Assembly: GCF_002277815.1 (NCBI RefSeq)
Contig: NZ_NKJI01000009.1
Coordinates: 1-64,000, forward strand
Reading direction: 5' to 3'
Source of the DNA: Pseudomonas sp. ERMR1:02
GTDB taxonomy: Bacteria > Pseudomonadota > Gammaproteobacteria > Pseudomonadales > Pseudomonadaceae
DNA: 64,000 bases
The position numbers were made by a program, and so were the translations under genes. A model generated the notes under the pieces. That model was not told the DNA's origin. It made no database searches and saw only the letters and a program-made list of their open reading frames with translations. How positions within the stretch are numbered: the first letter of the stretch is position 1; each line of letters starts with the position of its first letter. Of the stretch, positions 1 through 8,817 are shown piece by piece.

Positions 1-25
1 AAGAACTGTGCGGCATTGTGCGCCA

Positions 26-1312
26 ATGAACGAGCGTCTTGAGCGGCATGCCGCTCATCCCTTGCGGTTGAGCGGCCCGTTGATCGAAGCGGCGCTGGGC
101 TCTGTGGTGATCGGCGAAGTGTGTGAAGTGCGTCGGCATTGGCGCTCGCCGCAGGTGGCGGCCAGGGCGCAGGTCATTGGCTTCAAGCCCGGCGCCGTCC
201 TGCTCACTTTGCTCGGCGATGCCAAGGGCTTGTCCAGGGAGTCGATGATCGTTCCCACGGGCTCGACACTGCTACTGACCTGCAGTGACGCCCTGCTCGG
301 CAGCGTGGTCGATCCCCAGGGCACGATCGTCGAGCGCCTGGCGCCGTCAACAGGGGTTGCGCAACAGGAGTATCCCGTGGATGCCGACCCGCCGTCGTAC
401 CAACAGCGGCGCCCGGTGGCGCAACCGTTGCGCACGGGTATTCGAGTCATCGATGGCTTGTTGACTTGCGGTGTCGGTCAGCGCATCGGCATTTTTGCCG
501 CTGCCGGTTCCGGTAAAACCACGATGATCAACATGCTGATCAACCACACGGACGCGGATGTTTTTGTCATCGGTCTGATCGGCGAGCGCGGGCGTGAAGT
601 GACCGAATTCATCGAGCATCTGCGCCAGTCTGAAAAACGCTCCCGTTGCGTGGTGGTGTATGCCACTTCTGATTTTTCGTCGGTGGATCGCTGCAACTCG
701 GCCCTCCAGGCCACGGCCATCGCCGAGTATTTTCGCGACCAGGGCCGGTGTGTGGTGTTGTTGCTGGATTCGTTGACACGCTACGCCCGGGCTCGTCGCG
801 ACCTGGCCCTGGCGGCTGGTGAAGCGCCGGCGCGGCGGGGCTATCCAGCCTCGGTGTTCGATGCCTTGCCACGCTTGCTGGAGCGACCTGGTGTGACTGC
901 ATCCGGGAGCATTACCGCCTTCTACACGGTCCTGCTGGAAAGTGACGATGAGCCAGACCCGATCGCCGAGGAAATCCGCTCCATTCTCGACGGCCACTTC
1001 TACCTCAGCCGTGCCCTTGCGGCCAAGGGGCACTACCCGGCGATTGATGTATTGCGCAGCGTCAGTCGCGTGGCGACGCAAGTCACCACGCCACAGGTAC
1101 AACAACTGGCAGCGTCGACCCGGGAAACACTGACGCGTCTTGAGCAACTGCAGATTTTTCTCGATATGGGCGAGTACACCCAGGGTGCCGACGCCGCCAA
1201 CGACCACGCGATGCAGCGTCGAGAAGCGCTCACCCAGTGGCTGCGTCAGCCCACACAAGAATGTTGCGAACCGGAAGAAGCGTTGCGGACTCTGCATGAA
1301 CTCATTACCTGA
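26..1312 (+). CDS. sctN: Type III secretion ATPase SctN (InvC/Spa47 family)
   Basis: This is the hexameric ATPase of the sorting platform at the cytoplasmic base of the injectisome, which strips chaperones from substrates and unfolds them. The 428-residue product has a Walker A motif GSGKT with the lysine at residue 164, a Walker B region [17 protein letters not shown], and the [19 protein letters not shown] stretch shared by SctN and FliI. A GTG at position 8 would add six residues. I prefer the ATG at 26 because the resulting N-terminus ([12 protein letters not shown]) aligns with the start of InvC, which is about 431 aa. The end overlaps sctO by 17 bases, so the two are probably translationally coupled. 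Genes expected upstream in SPI-1 order (invF, invG, invE, invA, invB) would be left of the window. Confidence 0.95.
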   Translation: MNERLERHAAHPLRLSGPLIEAALGSVVIGEVCEVRRHWRSPQVAARAQVIGFKPGAVLLTLLGDAKGLSRESMIVPTGSTLLLTCSDALLGSVVDPQGTIVERLAPSTGVAQQEYPVDADPPSYQQRRPVAQPLRTGIRVIDGLLTCGVGQRIGIFAAAGSGKTTMINMLINHTDADVFVIGLIGERGREVTEFIEHLRQSEKRSRCVVVYATSDFSSVDRCNSALQATAIAEYFRDQGRCVVLLLDSLTRYARARRDLALAAGEAPARRGYPASVFDALPRLLERPGVTASGSITAFYTVLLESDDEPDPIAEEIRSILDGHFYLSRALAAKGHYPAIDVLRSVSRVATQVTTPQVQQLAASTRETLTRLEQLQIFLDMGEYTQGADAANDHAMQRREALTQWLRQPTQECCEPEEALRTLHELIT

Positions 1313-1751
1313 TCGGCGGCGCCTATTGGCGTTCGGCCAGTTCCGTCGGCAGCGCGGCGAGCAGGCCGTACTGCGCACGCAACAGCAATTGCAGGCGCTG
1401 ATAACGGAACGGGCCGATTTCGATGGGCAAGAGGCTGCGCTGCGAAGCCTGTTGGACAGCCATCGCGCGAACGACTGTGTGCTGGATCACGGGCAGTTGT
1501 TGGCGCTGTTGCGCAGGCAGGCGGTGATCCGTCGACAGATCGATCTGCTGCGTGTCGAGCGTGATCGCGTAGACCAGCAGTGCCGGCAGGTTGAGCAATT
1601 GTTGCTGGAACAGCGCGAGCAATTACGTTTTGTGCAGCGTAAACACGACAAGTACGAGCGGTCTGTCCAGCAGCTGTTGCGTGTGCAACGGCTTGAGCAT
1701 GTGCGCCGGGAAGAAAGAGAGATAGAAGAGATGAGCGGAGTTCGGCGATGA
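1296..1751 (+). CDS. sctO: Type III secretion central stalk protein SctO (InvI/Spa13 family)
   Basis: SctO is the coiled-coil stalk that connects the ATPase ring to the export gate, like FliJ in flagella. The 151-residue product is almost entirely charged and Leu/Gln/Arg rich, as expected for an alpha-helical hairpin, and matches the usual InvI length of about 147. The reading frame is open further upstream, but the ATG at 1296 is chosen because it lies right at the sctN end and gives a family-like length. It overlaps sctP by four bases (ATGA at 1748-1751). Assignment rests on position, size and coiled-coil composition, because this family is poorly conserved in sequence. Confidence 0.85.
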   Translation: MNSLPDRRRLLAFGQFRRQRGEQAVLRTQQQLQALITERADFDGQEAALRSLLDSHRANDCVLDHGQLLALLRRQAVIRRQIDLLRVERDRVDQQCRQVEQLLLEQREQLRFVQRKHDKYERSVQQLLRVQRLEHVRREEREIEEMSGVRR

Positions 1752-2665
1752 AGCACGTGTCTGTAATTTCACCTGGGCCGGTTCAAACCACGGACCCCGG
1801 CACCGAGGGTTCCGTTGATGAGCTGCAAGACACGCTCGTACCGGTGCAAGAGGATGAGCTGCCGCAAGGTGTGCTGGAGCTGATGGCGACCTTGATCTTG
1901 CGTCATCAACCGGCGGTGGAAACCGGCCGTGCGGTGGCTTGGCAATCGATGGCCAGTGATCAGGGGACGGCGGATGTTGAGCGTGACGAGGCACAGCCGA
2001 CGGCTTCGGTGAGGGTGTCTTTTGCACAAGCGGGCCCGCTATTCAGTAAGCCGTTGCACCACCCGTTGTCACAACAAATGGCGCTCGCCGCTCCCGCCAT
2101 CGACCGGGTTACAACACCCGCGTATTTGAACCCGCACCCTGCGCTTGCGGTTGAACCGGCGCTGATCGAGCGTCCATCGAACACGGTCGAACCGCTGCCG
2201 GTGGATCGTGCCGCCAATACCAGTGTTGCGTCGGCCCCCACCTTTGACGCGCAATTGCCCCAAGCTTTAACGAGCCTTCAAACCGTGCGCCATGCGCCGC
2301 CGATTACGCGATCTGCTGCTCCTGCTCCTGCTCCTGCTCCTGCGATAGCGACGCTGCAACCGCTGCCTGTGCCCGACGTAATGCCCGAAACCCTGACGGG
2401 CCCGGATCGCGGCTTGCTGCAGGTGCCGTTCAATAATGGTGCTGCCAGCGGGCAAGTGACGATTAGTCGAGGGGCTGATGAGTCCCCTCGGAATCTGCTG
2501 CTCAGCCCGAGTAATGCCTTAGTCTTCGATCAACTCAAGACGCCATTTGAACTGATTCGCGACCCCGGCTGGCAACTGACCGATAACGATGGTGAACAGC
2601 AGCGCCAAGGCTCACATCAGTCGCCAGACGAAGAGCAAGCCGAACAACAGGATCTTCCGGCATGA
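1748..2665 (+). CDS. sctP: Needle-length / substrate-switch regulator SctP (InvJ/Spa32 family)
   Basis: SctP is secreted during assembly and sets needle length, then triggers the switch from early to late substrates together with SctU. The 305-residue product is low in complexity and rich in Pro, Ala and Gln, with an Ala-Pro tandem run near residues 191-199 encoded by repeated GCTCCT units around 2321-2345. The C-terminal part (PFELIRDPGWQLTDNDGEQQ) resembles the conserved tail of SpaN/InvJ proteins. The gene starts within the sctO stop (ATGA) and ends within the sctQ start (ATGA at 2662-2665). Identification relies on gene order plus this C-terminal block. Confidence 0.8.
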   Translation: MKHVSVISPGPVQTTDPGTEGSVDELQDTLVPVQEDELPQGVLELMATLILRHQPAVETGRAVAWQSMASDQGTADVERDEAQPTASVRVSFAQAGPLFSKPLHHPLSQQMALAAPAIDRVTTPAYLNPHPALAVEPALIERPSNTVEPLPVDRAANTSVASAPTFDAQLPQALTSLQTVRHAPPITRSAAPAPAPAPAIATLQPLPVPDVMPETLTGPDRGLLQVPFNNGAASGQVTISRGADESPRNLLLSPSNALVFDQLKTPFELIRDPGWQLTDNDGEQQRQGSHQSPDEEQAEQQDLPA

Positions 2666-3577
2666 GCGTGCTGAAGTTGCGCCGTGTCGACGCTCAAGCG
2701 CATGCCCGCGCGCAGGTCGTTCGCCACTGGCAGCGCGCCGGTTATTGCGCAGGTTTGGGGCGGCCGACTCGGCAACCCGGCTATTTGCGTTTCTGTGGAC
2801 GAGGCGACGCCGGGGATTGGCAGGGCTGATCATGGCCCGCGACTGGCTGTATCACTCGCTCCCGCCGTTGCAGTCATTGCTGACGGTCGAGTGCTCGCTG
2901 GCGAGTATCGCCGGTTTGTTTCAGGCCGTGCCGCGACCGTTGCTACTGGAGGTGGGGGCGTTGCGTTATCGGGAGCTGTCCGACATCGAATGTATCGCCC
3001 TGGCGCAACTTCCAACCCACGATTTGCCGTGGCTCGACACCCCTGGGGGGCGCGTGTGGTTAACGCAATTACCGACACGCGTCGCCTGCGACCCTTGGAA
3101 TTTGGCTCATGGCTAAGTGATCTACCGCTGCGCCTGGAGCTGATGCTGGGCATCAGTCATCTGAGATCCGCGAGTCGGATACGACTGAAAGAGGGCGATG
3201 TCCTGCGGATCATCCAGCGCACTCAACAATGTTGGCTGGCGGATCGATGCCTCGGCGTTTTCACGTTTACTGAAGAGGGATTACACATGCAAACGAGCGT
3301 GGCCGATGCCAATCAAGAGAGCGGGCCGGATGTTGATCTTGGCTCTCTACCGGTGCGTCTGGAGTTCGTGCTGGCTACCCACGAAATCGACCTCGCCACG
3401 CTGTCGCAGATCATCGAGGGGCAACTGATTCCGCTGGCTGGCGATGCCGCGCGACACATCGAGGTGCGTGCCAATGGCAAGCCTGTTGCCCGTGGGGAGC
3501 TGGTGCAGCTGGACGAACAGTTGGGTGTGGAGTTGCTTGAGGTTTATCGGAACATTTTATCGGAACATCGGCGATGA
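2662..3577 (+). pseudogene. sctQ: Sorting platform protein SctQ (SpaO family), two frameshifts in this sequence
   Basis: SctQ forms the pods of the cytoplasmic sorting platform that hold SctK and SctL and receive substrate-chaperone complexes. Translation from the ATG at 2662 runs into a stop near 2821. The SpaO-like sequence continues in the next frame (LIMARDWLYHSLPP..., to about 3100) and then in a third frame (WLSDLPLRLELMLG... to 3577). Each break needs one added base, the first in the GGG run near 2815. The repaired product is about 305 aa against 303 for SpaO, and ends in a SpoA (surface presentation) domain with the block LPVRLEFVL...GELVQLDEQLGVEL. A strong internal start at 3287 is annotated separately. 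Flanking genes are intact, so I read the breaks as sequencing error. Confidence 0.85.
3287..3577 (+). CDS. Probable internal translation product SctQ-C (short SpaO form)
   Basis: Within sctQ there is an in-frame ATG at 3287 preceded by the purine-rich stretch GAAGAGGGA (3272-3280) six bases upstream, a better ribosome site than most gene starts in this cluster. It would give a 96-residue protein made up of the C-terminal SpoA domain only. Internal initiation producing such a short form is established for SpaO, Spa33 and YscQ, where the short form dimerises and joins full-length SctQ. The internal start here is inferred from sequence alone. Confidence 0.55.
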   Translation: MQTSVADANQESGPDVDLGSLPVRLEFVLATHEIDLATLSQIIEGQLIPLAGDAARHIEVRANGKPVARGELVQLDEQLGVELLEVYRNILSEHRR

Positions 3578-4233
3578 ACGACGTCTCGCTGATCGCGCTG
3601 CTGGCGTTCGCGTCCTTGCTGCCGTTTCTGGTGGCAGCCGGCACCTGCTATATCAAGTTTTCCATCGTCTTTGTCATCGTGCGCAATGCATTGGGGTTGC
3701 AGCAGGTGCCGTCGAACATGGCCCTTAACGCGATTGCCTTGATGCTGGCGATTTTCGTCATGACCCCGGTGATGAAGCAGGGTTACGGCTATTACAAGGC
3801 AGAAGCGGTGGCCTTCACCGATATCGAGTCGGTGGTGGAATTCGCCGAAAACGGTTTGGGTGGCTACAAGGACTATTTGCGCAAGTACACCGACCCGGAA
3901 TTGGCGCTGTTCTTCGAGCGGGCCCAAGCGGTTCAGAGTGAAGACGAGGTCGGCGTGCCTGCCGATGAAGAACTCACGCCCTCGCTGTTTTCGCTGCTGC
4001 CGGCGTATGCGCTGAGTGAAATCAAAAGTGCCTTCAAGATCGGCTTCTACCTGTATTTGCCATTCGTGATCGTCGACCTGGTGATCTCCAGCATCCTGCT
4101 GGCGCTGGGCATGATGATGATGAGCCCGGTGATCATTTCGGTGCCGATCAAACTGGTGCTGTTTGTCGCACTCGATGGCTGGGCGCTGCTGTCGACCGGG
4201 CTGGTCAAGCAATACCTGACCTTGCTGGCATAG
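3574..4233 (+). CDS. sctR: Export gate protein SctR (SpaP family)
   Basis: SctR is an inner-membrane core subunit of the export gate (SctRST), where five copies build the conical entry pore. The 219-residue product starts with a hydrophobic segment and the family block [20 protein letters not shown], followed by [21 protein letters not shown] charged periplasmic loop (about residues 70-135) precedes two further membrane segments. Length matches SpaP (about 224). The start overlaps the sctQ stop by four bases. Confidence 0.96.
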   Translation: MNDVSLIALLAFASLLPFLVAAGTCYIKFSIVFVIVRNALGLQQVPSNMALNAIALMLAIFVMTPVMKQGYGYYKAEAVAFTDIESVVEFAENGLGGYKDYLRKYTDPELALFFERAQAVQSEDEVGVPADEELTPSLFSLLPAYALSEIKSAFKIGFYLYLPFVIVDLVISSILLALGMMMMSPVIISVPIKLVLFVALDGWALLSTGLVKQYLTLLA

Positions 4234-4243
4234 GACTGCGCTC

Positions 4244-4498
4244 ATGAACGATCTGGTCTATGCCGGCAATAAAACCCTGTACCTGATTCTGTTGATGGTG
4301 GCCTGGCCGATCATCGTCGCCACGGTGGTCGGCCTGGTCGTCGGCTTGATTCAAACCGTAACCCAGTTGCAGGAGCAGACGCTGCCGTTCGGCTTCAAGC
4401 TGTTGGCGGTCGCCGCCTGCCTGTTTCTGCTCTCGGGTTGGTACGGCGAAACCCTGCTCGATTTCAGTCGTGAAGTCATGCGTCTGGCATTGGGTTAG
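4244..4498 (+). CDS. sctS: Export gate protein SctS (SpaQ family)
   Basis: SctS is the small two-helix subunit of the type III export gate that wraps around the SctR/SctT cone. The 84-residue product has two long hydrophobic segments (about residues 13-35 and 50-70) separated by the conserved [16 protein letters not shown] loop, typical of SpaQ/FliQ proteins of 86-90 aa. It lies ten bases after sctR and is followed directly by sctT, the fixed order of this module in all type III systems. Confidence 0.95.
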   Translation: MNDLVYAGNKTLYLILLMVAWPIIVATVVGLVVGLIQTVTQLQEQTLPFGFKLLAVAACLFLLSGWYGETLLDFSREVMRLALG

Positions 4499-4502
4499 GA
4501 CG

Positions 4503-5309
4503 ATGTCGGTGAGCCTGTTTTTCGATCTGCATGCTTTGTTTGCCGCCGCAATCCTGGGTGTTGCTCGTCTGGCGCCGATTTTTTTCATGCTGCCGTTTCT
4601 CAACAGCGGAGTGCTGACCGGCGCACCGCGCCAGGCGGTCATTGTGTTGGTGGCGCTGGGGTTTTGGGCCTATGTCGGTGTGCCGTTGCCTGCGCTCGAT
4701 GGCTTGGCGTTCTTTGGTCTGCTACTGCGCGAGGCCGGTATCGGGGCACTGCTTGGGTGCCTGCTGTGCTGGCCGTTCTGGGTGCTGCATGCCATGGGCA
4801 ACCTGATCGACAACCAGCGCGGGGCGATGCTCAGCAGCACCGTGGACCCGGCCAACGGCGTCGACACTTCGGAACTGGCGAACTTCCTCCAGTTGTTCGC
4901 CGCCGCGGTCTATCTCGAAGGCGGCGGCATGCTGCTGATGCTCGAAACCGTCGGCCACAGTTACCGTATCTGTGCGCCAGTGAACGGCTGCGAAATGCAT
5001 CTGCCAGCAGTGTTGAGTCTGCTGGATGCGCTGGTGAGCAAGACGCTGGTGATCAGCGCGCCGGTGGTAGCCACGCTGTTGATCAGCGAGGCGTTGCTTG
5101 GCTTGCTTTCGCGATACGCCCCGCAGATGAATGCATTCTCGGTGTCGCTGACGGTCAAGAGCCTGGTGGCGCTGGTGGTGTTGATGCTGTATTTCGGCGT
5201 GCATCTGCCGGACGAGGTGCTGCGCATGGGGATGAAGTCCCAGGCGTTGGAGCACTATCTGGGTGGCGATGGGGAGGAGGGCGATGTCGTCCAGCGCTTC
5301 GAAAACTGA
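4503..5309 (+). CDS. sctT: Export gate protein SctT (SpaR family)
   Basis: SctT is the single-copy or closing subunit of the export gate and relates to both SctR and SctS. The 268-residue product has several hydrophobic segments and the family blocks APIFFMLPFLNSGVLTGAPR and GNLIDNQRGAMLSSTVDP. The ATG at 4503 is chosen over an upstream in-frame start at 4470 because it sits just after the sctS stop and gives a length close to SpaR (263 aa). Its 3' end overlaps sctU by 26 bases. Confidence 0.95.
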   Translation: MSVSLFFDLHALFAAAILGVARLAPIFFMLPFLNSGVLTGAPRQAVIVLVALGFWAYVGVPLPALDGLAFFGLLLREAGIGALLGCLLCWPFWVLHAMGNLIDNQRGAMLSSTVDPANGVDTSELANFLQLFAAAVYLEGGGMLLMLETVGHSYRICAPVNGCEMHLPAVLSLLDALVSKTLVISAPVVATLLISEALLGLLSRYAPQMNAFSVSLTVKSLVALVVLMLYFGVHLPDEVLRMGMKSQALEHYLGGDGEEGDVVQRFEN

Positions 5310-6318
5310 GAAACCCACGGCCAAGCGTCTGCGCGATGCATCACGCAAGGGGCAGACGTTCAAGGCCAAGGATCTGGTCGTCACTTGCCTGACCCTGTGC
5401 GGCATCACCTACATGGTGTTCAACAGTTCACTGATTGAAATCATGGAAGTCTATCGACGCATTATCGCCAGCGATTTTGACGCTGACTTGCAGAAGTACT
5501 CGGCAATGCTGGTAGTCGTGGGGCTCAAGGCGCTGCTGCCGTTGTTGCTGGTGTGTGTCTTGACCAGTGCATTGCCCGCGTTGCTGCAAAGCGGTTTTGC
5601 CCTGGCCAGCGAAGCCTTGAAGTTGAATCTGGGCGCACTGAACCCGATCAATGGTTTCAAGAAACTGTTCAGCCTGCGCACCGTCAAGGACACCTTCAAA
5701 GCGCTGTTGTACCTGGGCAGTTTCGCCATGGCGCTGTGGATCGTCTGGATTACGCAGCGGCAATTGCTGTTCGCCCAGCTGTTCGCCCAGGCACCGGATC
5801 TGTTTGCGATCTGGGGACACTTGCTGCTGGTGTTGGTGTTGGCGTTTCTTGGCTGCGTCCTGTTGATCGTCGTGCTCGATGCGCTCAGCGAATACTGGCT
5901 GTTCATGAAAGATCAAATGATGGACAAGGACTCGGTCAAGCGCGAACGCAAGGAGCAGGACGGCAACCCGCAAATCAAGGGGCGTCGTCGCGACCTGCAT
6001 CGGGAGCTGTTGTCGGAGCAAGTCAGATCCGATGTGCGCAGCTCGCGGATGATCATTGCCAACCCGACCCACATCGCCATCGGCGTGTACTTCCGGCCGG
6101 AAATCACCGTGCTGCCGTTCATCTCGCTGATGGAAACCAACCAGCGGGCCCTGGCCGTGCGAGCCTATGCCAAGGAGGTCGGTGTGCCGGTGATCAACGA
6201 CATCGCGCTGGCCCGGCGGATCTTCAAGACCCATCAGCGCTACAGCTTCCTTCAGGTGCAGGAAATCGAAGAAGTGTTGCGCCTGCTGATCTGGTTAGAG
6301 CAGGTCGAACAAGCCTAA
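5284..6318 (+). CDS. sctU: Export switch protein SctU (SpaS family, autoprotease)
   Basis: SctU is the gate component whose cytoplasmic domain cleaves itself at an NPTH motif, allowing the change from early to late substrates. The 344-residue product has four hydrophobic segments in the N-terminal two thirds, then a cytoplasmic domain with NPTH at residues 260-263 (nucleotides 6061-6072) in the context IIANPTHIAIGVYF. The family opening SEKTEKPT appears as SKTEKPTAKRLRDASRKGQ. The ATG at 5284 is chosen over an in-frame ATG at 5263 because it places this block at the N-terminus. A repeat element follows and separates it from the translocon operon. Confidence 0.96.
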   Translation: MSSSASKTEKPTAKRLRDASRKGQTFKAKDLVVTCLTLCGITYMVFNSSLIEIMEVYRRIIASDFDADLQKYSAMLVVVGLKALLPLLLVCVLTSALPALLQSGFALASEALKLNLGALNPINGFKKLFSLRTVKDTFKALLYLGSFAMALWIVWITQRQLLFAQLFAQAPDLFAIWGHLLLVLVLAFLGCVLLIVVLDALSEYWLFMKDQMMDKDSVKRERKEQDGNPQIKGRRRDLHRELLSEQVRSDVRSSRMIIANPTHIAIGVYFRPEITVLPFISLMETNQRALAVRAYAKEVGVPVINDIALARRIFKTHQRYSFLQVQEIEEVLRLLIWLEQVEQA

Positions 6319-6320
6319 AC

Positions 6321-6425
6321 CCCTGTAGGAGCTGGCTCGCCAGCGATGGTCGTTAACGATTACGCGTATTTGTTGGTTAACCGTGTCGTTTTTGCGTCCT
6401 TCGCTGGCAAGCCAGCTCCTACAGG
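6321..6425. repeat. REP-like inverted repeat, TGTAGGAG family
   Basis: The left arm reads CCTGTAGGAGCTGGCTCGCC and its approximate reverse complement closes the element, with about 55 bases between. It lies just after the sctU stop, between the export-apparatus genes and the translocon genes. The same arm sequence recurs at many other sites in the window. Confidence 0.85.
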
Positions 6426-6538
6426 GAGGCTTTCTCCAGTTCAAGGGTTGGCATGAGCGCAATTTGGCAGCGTGCTCAGCAGTGCTTTGGCTCAATGCAT
6501 ACGTCAGCAGCGCTGACGTTTTTTCAGGAGTGTGGCTG

Positions 6539-7027
6539 ATGAGTCGCAACAACAAACAAGATGAACAGGTCGCCCTGGAAGTCGTGGACGCTGTGCTCGC
6601 GGGCGCGGCGTTGAAGGATGTGCAGGGCATCAGCGATGAGCAGATGAATAGCCTGTATGCCTTCGCCTACCAGTTTTATGAGCAGGGTCGGCTGGACGAT
6701 GCCGAGAAGTTTTTTCACTTCCTGTGCATCTACGACTTTTACAACAGCCATTACTGGATGGGGTTGGCGGCGGTGCACCAACTCAAACAGAACCATCAGA
6801 AAGCGATAGACCTCTACGCGATCGCCTTCGCTCAGGGCAAGAGCGACTGGCGCCCCATGTTCTACACCGGCCAGTGCCAACTTGCCTTGGGCAGGATCGG
6901 CAAGGCCAGGTTGTGTTTCGAGTATGTGCTTGAGCAAGCCACGGAAGATGACCTACGCAAGCAGGCCAGGGTGTATCTCGACACTTTGAGTCAAATTGAA
7001 AAGGACTGTTCGGAGAACGGAACATGA
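6539..7027 (+). CDS. sicA: Translocator chaperone of the SicA/IpgC/SycD family
   Basis: This class II chaperone holds the two hydrophobic translocators in the cytoplasm before secretion. In Salmonella SicA also acts as co-activator of InvF. The 162-residue product (SicA is 165) consists of TPR repeats, with clear blocks SLYAFAYQFYEQGRLDDAEKFF, MGLAAVHQLKQNHQKAIDLY and YTGQCQLALGRIGKARLCFE (each shortened here to the conserved core). The frame is open further upstream, but the ATG at 6539 has a good ribosome site (CAGGAG, 6525-6530) and fits the family length. It overlaps the sctE start by four bases, as in sicA-sipB. Confidence 0.93.
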   Translation: MSRNNKQDEQVALEVVDAVLAGAALKDVQGISDEQMNSLYAFAYQFYEQGRLDDAEKFFHFLCIYDFYNSHYWMGLAAVHQLKQNHQKAIDLYAIAFAQGKSDWRPMFYTGQCQLALGRIGKARLCFEYVLEQATEDDLRKQARVYLDTLSQIEKDCSENGT

Positions 7028-8793
7028 GTGAAATCAGAAGCACCTTCAATCCGGTATTTCAGGGGGCGTTGAGCCGAACTGAAGCCTTTGAAAAATACGG
7101 CAAGGCCGCCGCCCAGGCTGCCAGGACTGCGGATCATCAGAAGGCCGGCCAGGAAGCGTTGGCTCATCTGATGTCGGTGAATTTCGAAGGCCAGCACGGC
7201 CCCTCCACCGGTGACGCGGGAAGGCCAGTGCTGTATGCACCACCGCCGCGTGCTGACGGTAATAAACAGGAAACCAATGGTGATTTGTTCACGCTGTTGA
7301 TGGCGATGATCAGCGAGCTTATCGGTGAGGTCGATGTCAACAAGCTGAAGAATCGTCTGGCGATGCTGCAAAGTATGGCCGGCGCCAAACAGCAGGGGCA
7401 TGAAAAACTGGCTGCTGAATACGCAGCAGCTGTCGAAGCACTGGAAGCCGCTGAAGGCGCCATCGGCAGCAGTCAGGAACACCTCGATCAACTGCAAGAG
7501 CGAGTCCAGCATTGTCAGGGACTGCTGGATGCCAGCGAGGCGCGACTGGCTGGGCTGGATCCGGATTCCCCTGAGTATGCTCGCGAACTGGCGTTGCGCG
7601 ATCAGCTTAAGGGCGAATTGGCGGGCCACACCCAGACCTTGCAAAAGGCGACCGACACTCACCTGAAACTGATCGAAACCGCCAATGCCAGTGCCAAAGT
7701 CCTGGCTGCCGTGGCCGTGAAAGTGCAGGAGGCCGGACTGGGTGGCTCCTCCATCAAGGAAAGCAACGAGAAGGCATTGAGCAGCAGCGCATTGGCGCTG
7801 CTTAATCGCTTGAAGATCATCGAGATGCTCGGTGAGGCGGCGCAGAACAAGGAAGAACTCAGTCAGGAGCTGTTCCAGGAGCTGCAGGCCAAGCTTCAAG
7901 AACACATGAAGCTTGAGTCGGAAAAGTATCTGGAAGAAGTCCGCAAAGCCGAGGCGTTGCAAAAAACCATGGGCTGCATCGGCGCAATCGTTGGCGCGAT
8001 ATTGACCGTCGCCACTATCGTTGCCGGCGTGCTGACCGCCAATCCGGTCCTCATCGCGGTGGGCGTGATTGGCGCGGCAATCATGATTTCCGATGCAGTG
8101 GTCAAGGAAGCGACGGGCACGTCGTTTATGGCTGAGGCCATGAAACCGCTGACCACGGTGATGCAAGAAGCCATCAAGCTGTTCACTGACCTCTATACCC
8201 GGTTGCTAATTGCCGTAGGCGTCGATGAAGAAACCGCGAAAGACATCGCGCAGATCGCTGGAATGATTCAGGGGATTGCCTCAACCATCGCTGCTGTGGC
8301 CCTGGTGGCTGTTGTCGGTGTTCAAGTGATCGGGCCGGTGATCAGCGCCGTTGCTTCGAAACTGGCGGCGGTCATCGCACAGGCCGCGCCGGTGGCGGTG
8401 CAGGCACTCAAGCAAATGGCATCATCGTTCAGCAACATGTTTACCCTGATTCTGACGCAGTTGCGCAGCTTTCTCACCCATGGCGCCGACCCTGTGACCC
8501 TCGCCCGTTACGCCGCCAACCTTGAGATCGCGCAGGTCGCCACCGAGTTCGGCAACGTGGCGGTGCAGGGCGGATTGCAGATCAGAAGCGGTGCGCACCA
8601 GGCCCAGGCTGCCGTGCATTTGGCTGACGTACGGGTGCGCATGGCGATCAGTGAAGAAATCACCTCCTACCTCACGCGGTTGGTCGAGGACTACGGCCAG
8701 GCGATGCAGGACAGGACCAGACAGATCGAGCAGGTGTTTGCCGATATGCAGCGCAGCCATAACGTCAGCCTGCAAATCGTTCGGCATGTTTGA
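7024..8793 (+). CDS. sctE: Major hydrophobic translocator SctE (SipB/IpaB family)
   Basis: SctE inserts in the host membrane with SctB to form the translocation pore. The 589-residue product has a long coiled-coil N-terminal half (about residues 120-310) and two hydrophobic regions, near 317-360 (GCIGAIVGAILTVATIVAG...) and 410-450 (IASTIAAVALVAVVGVQVIG). The intervening DAVVKEATGTSFMAEAMKP block closely resembles SipB. Length matches SipB (593). It follows its chaperone with a four-base overlap and is followed by sctB, matching the sicA-sipB-sipC order. Confidence 0.95.
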   Translation: MSEIRSTFNPVFQGALSRTEAFEKYGKAAAQAARTADHQKAGQEALAHLMSVNFEGQHGPSTGDAGRPVLYAPPPRADGNKQETNGDLFTLLMAMISELIGEVDVNKLKNRLAMLQSMAGAKQQGHEKLAAEYAAAVEALEAAEGAIGSSQEHLDQLQERVQHCQGLLDASEARLAGLDPDSPEYARELALRDQLKGELAGHTQTLQKATDTHLKLIETANASAKVLAAVAVKVQEAGLGGSSIKESNEKALSSSALALLNRLKIIEMLGEAAQNKEELSQELFQELQAKLQEHMKLESEKYLEEVRKAEALQKTMGCIGAIVGAILTVATIVAGVLTANPVLIAVGVIGAAIMISDAVVKEATGTSFMAEAMKPLTTVMQEAIKLFTDLYTRLLIAVGVDEETAKDIAQIAGMIQGIASTIAAVALVAVVGVQVIGPVISAVASKLAAVIAQAAPVAVQALKQMASSFSNMFTLILTQLRSFLTHGADPVTLARYAANLEIAQVATEFGNVAVQGGLQIRSGAHQAQAAVHLADVRVRMAISEEITSYLTRLVEDYGQAMQDRTRQIEQVFADMQRSHNVSLQIVRHV

Positions 8794-8817
8794 ACGCATA
8801 GATAAGAGGAATTTTTG

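Noticed and set aside
1140..1295. Upstream extension of sctO inside sctN
   Set aside because: The added 52 residues lie in another frame of sctN and are unlike any SctO; the ATG at 1296 fits family length.
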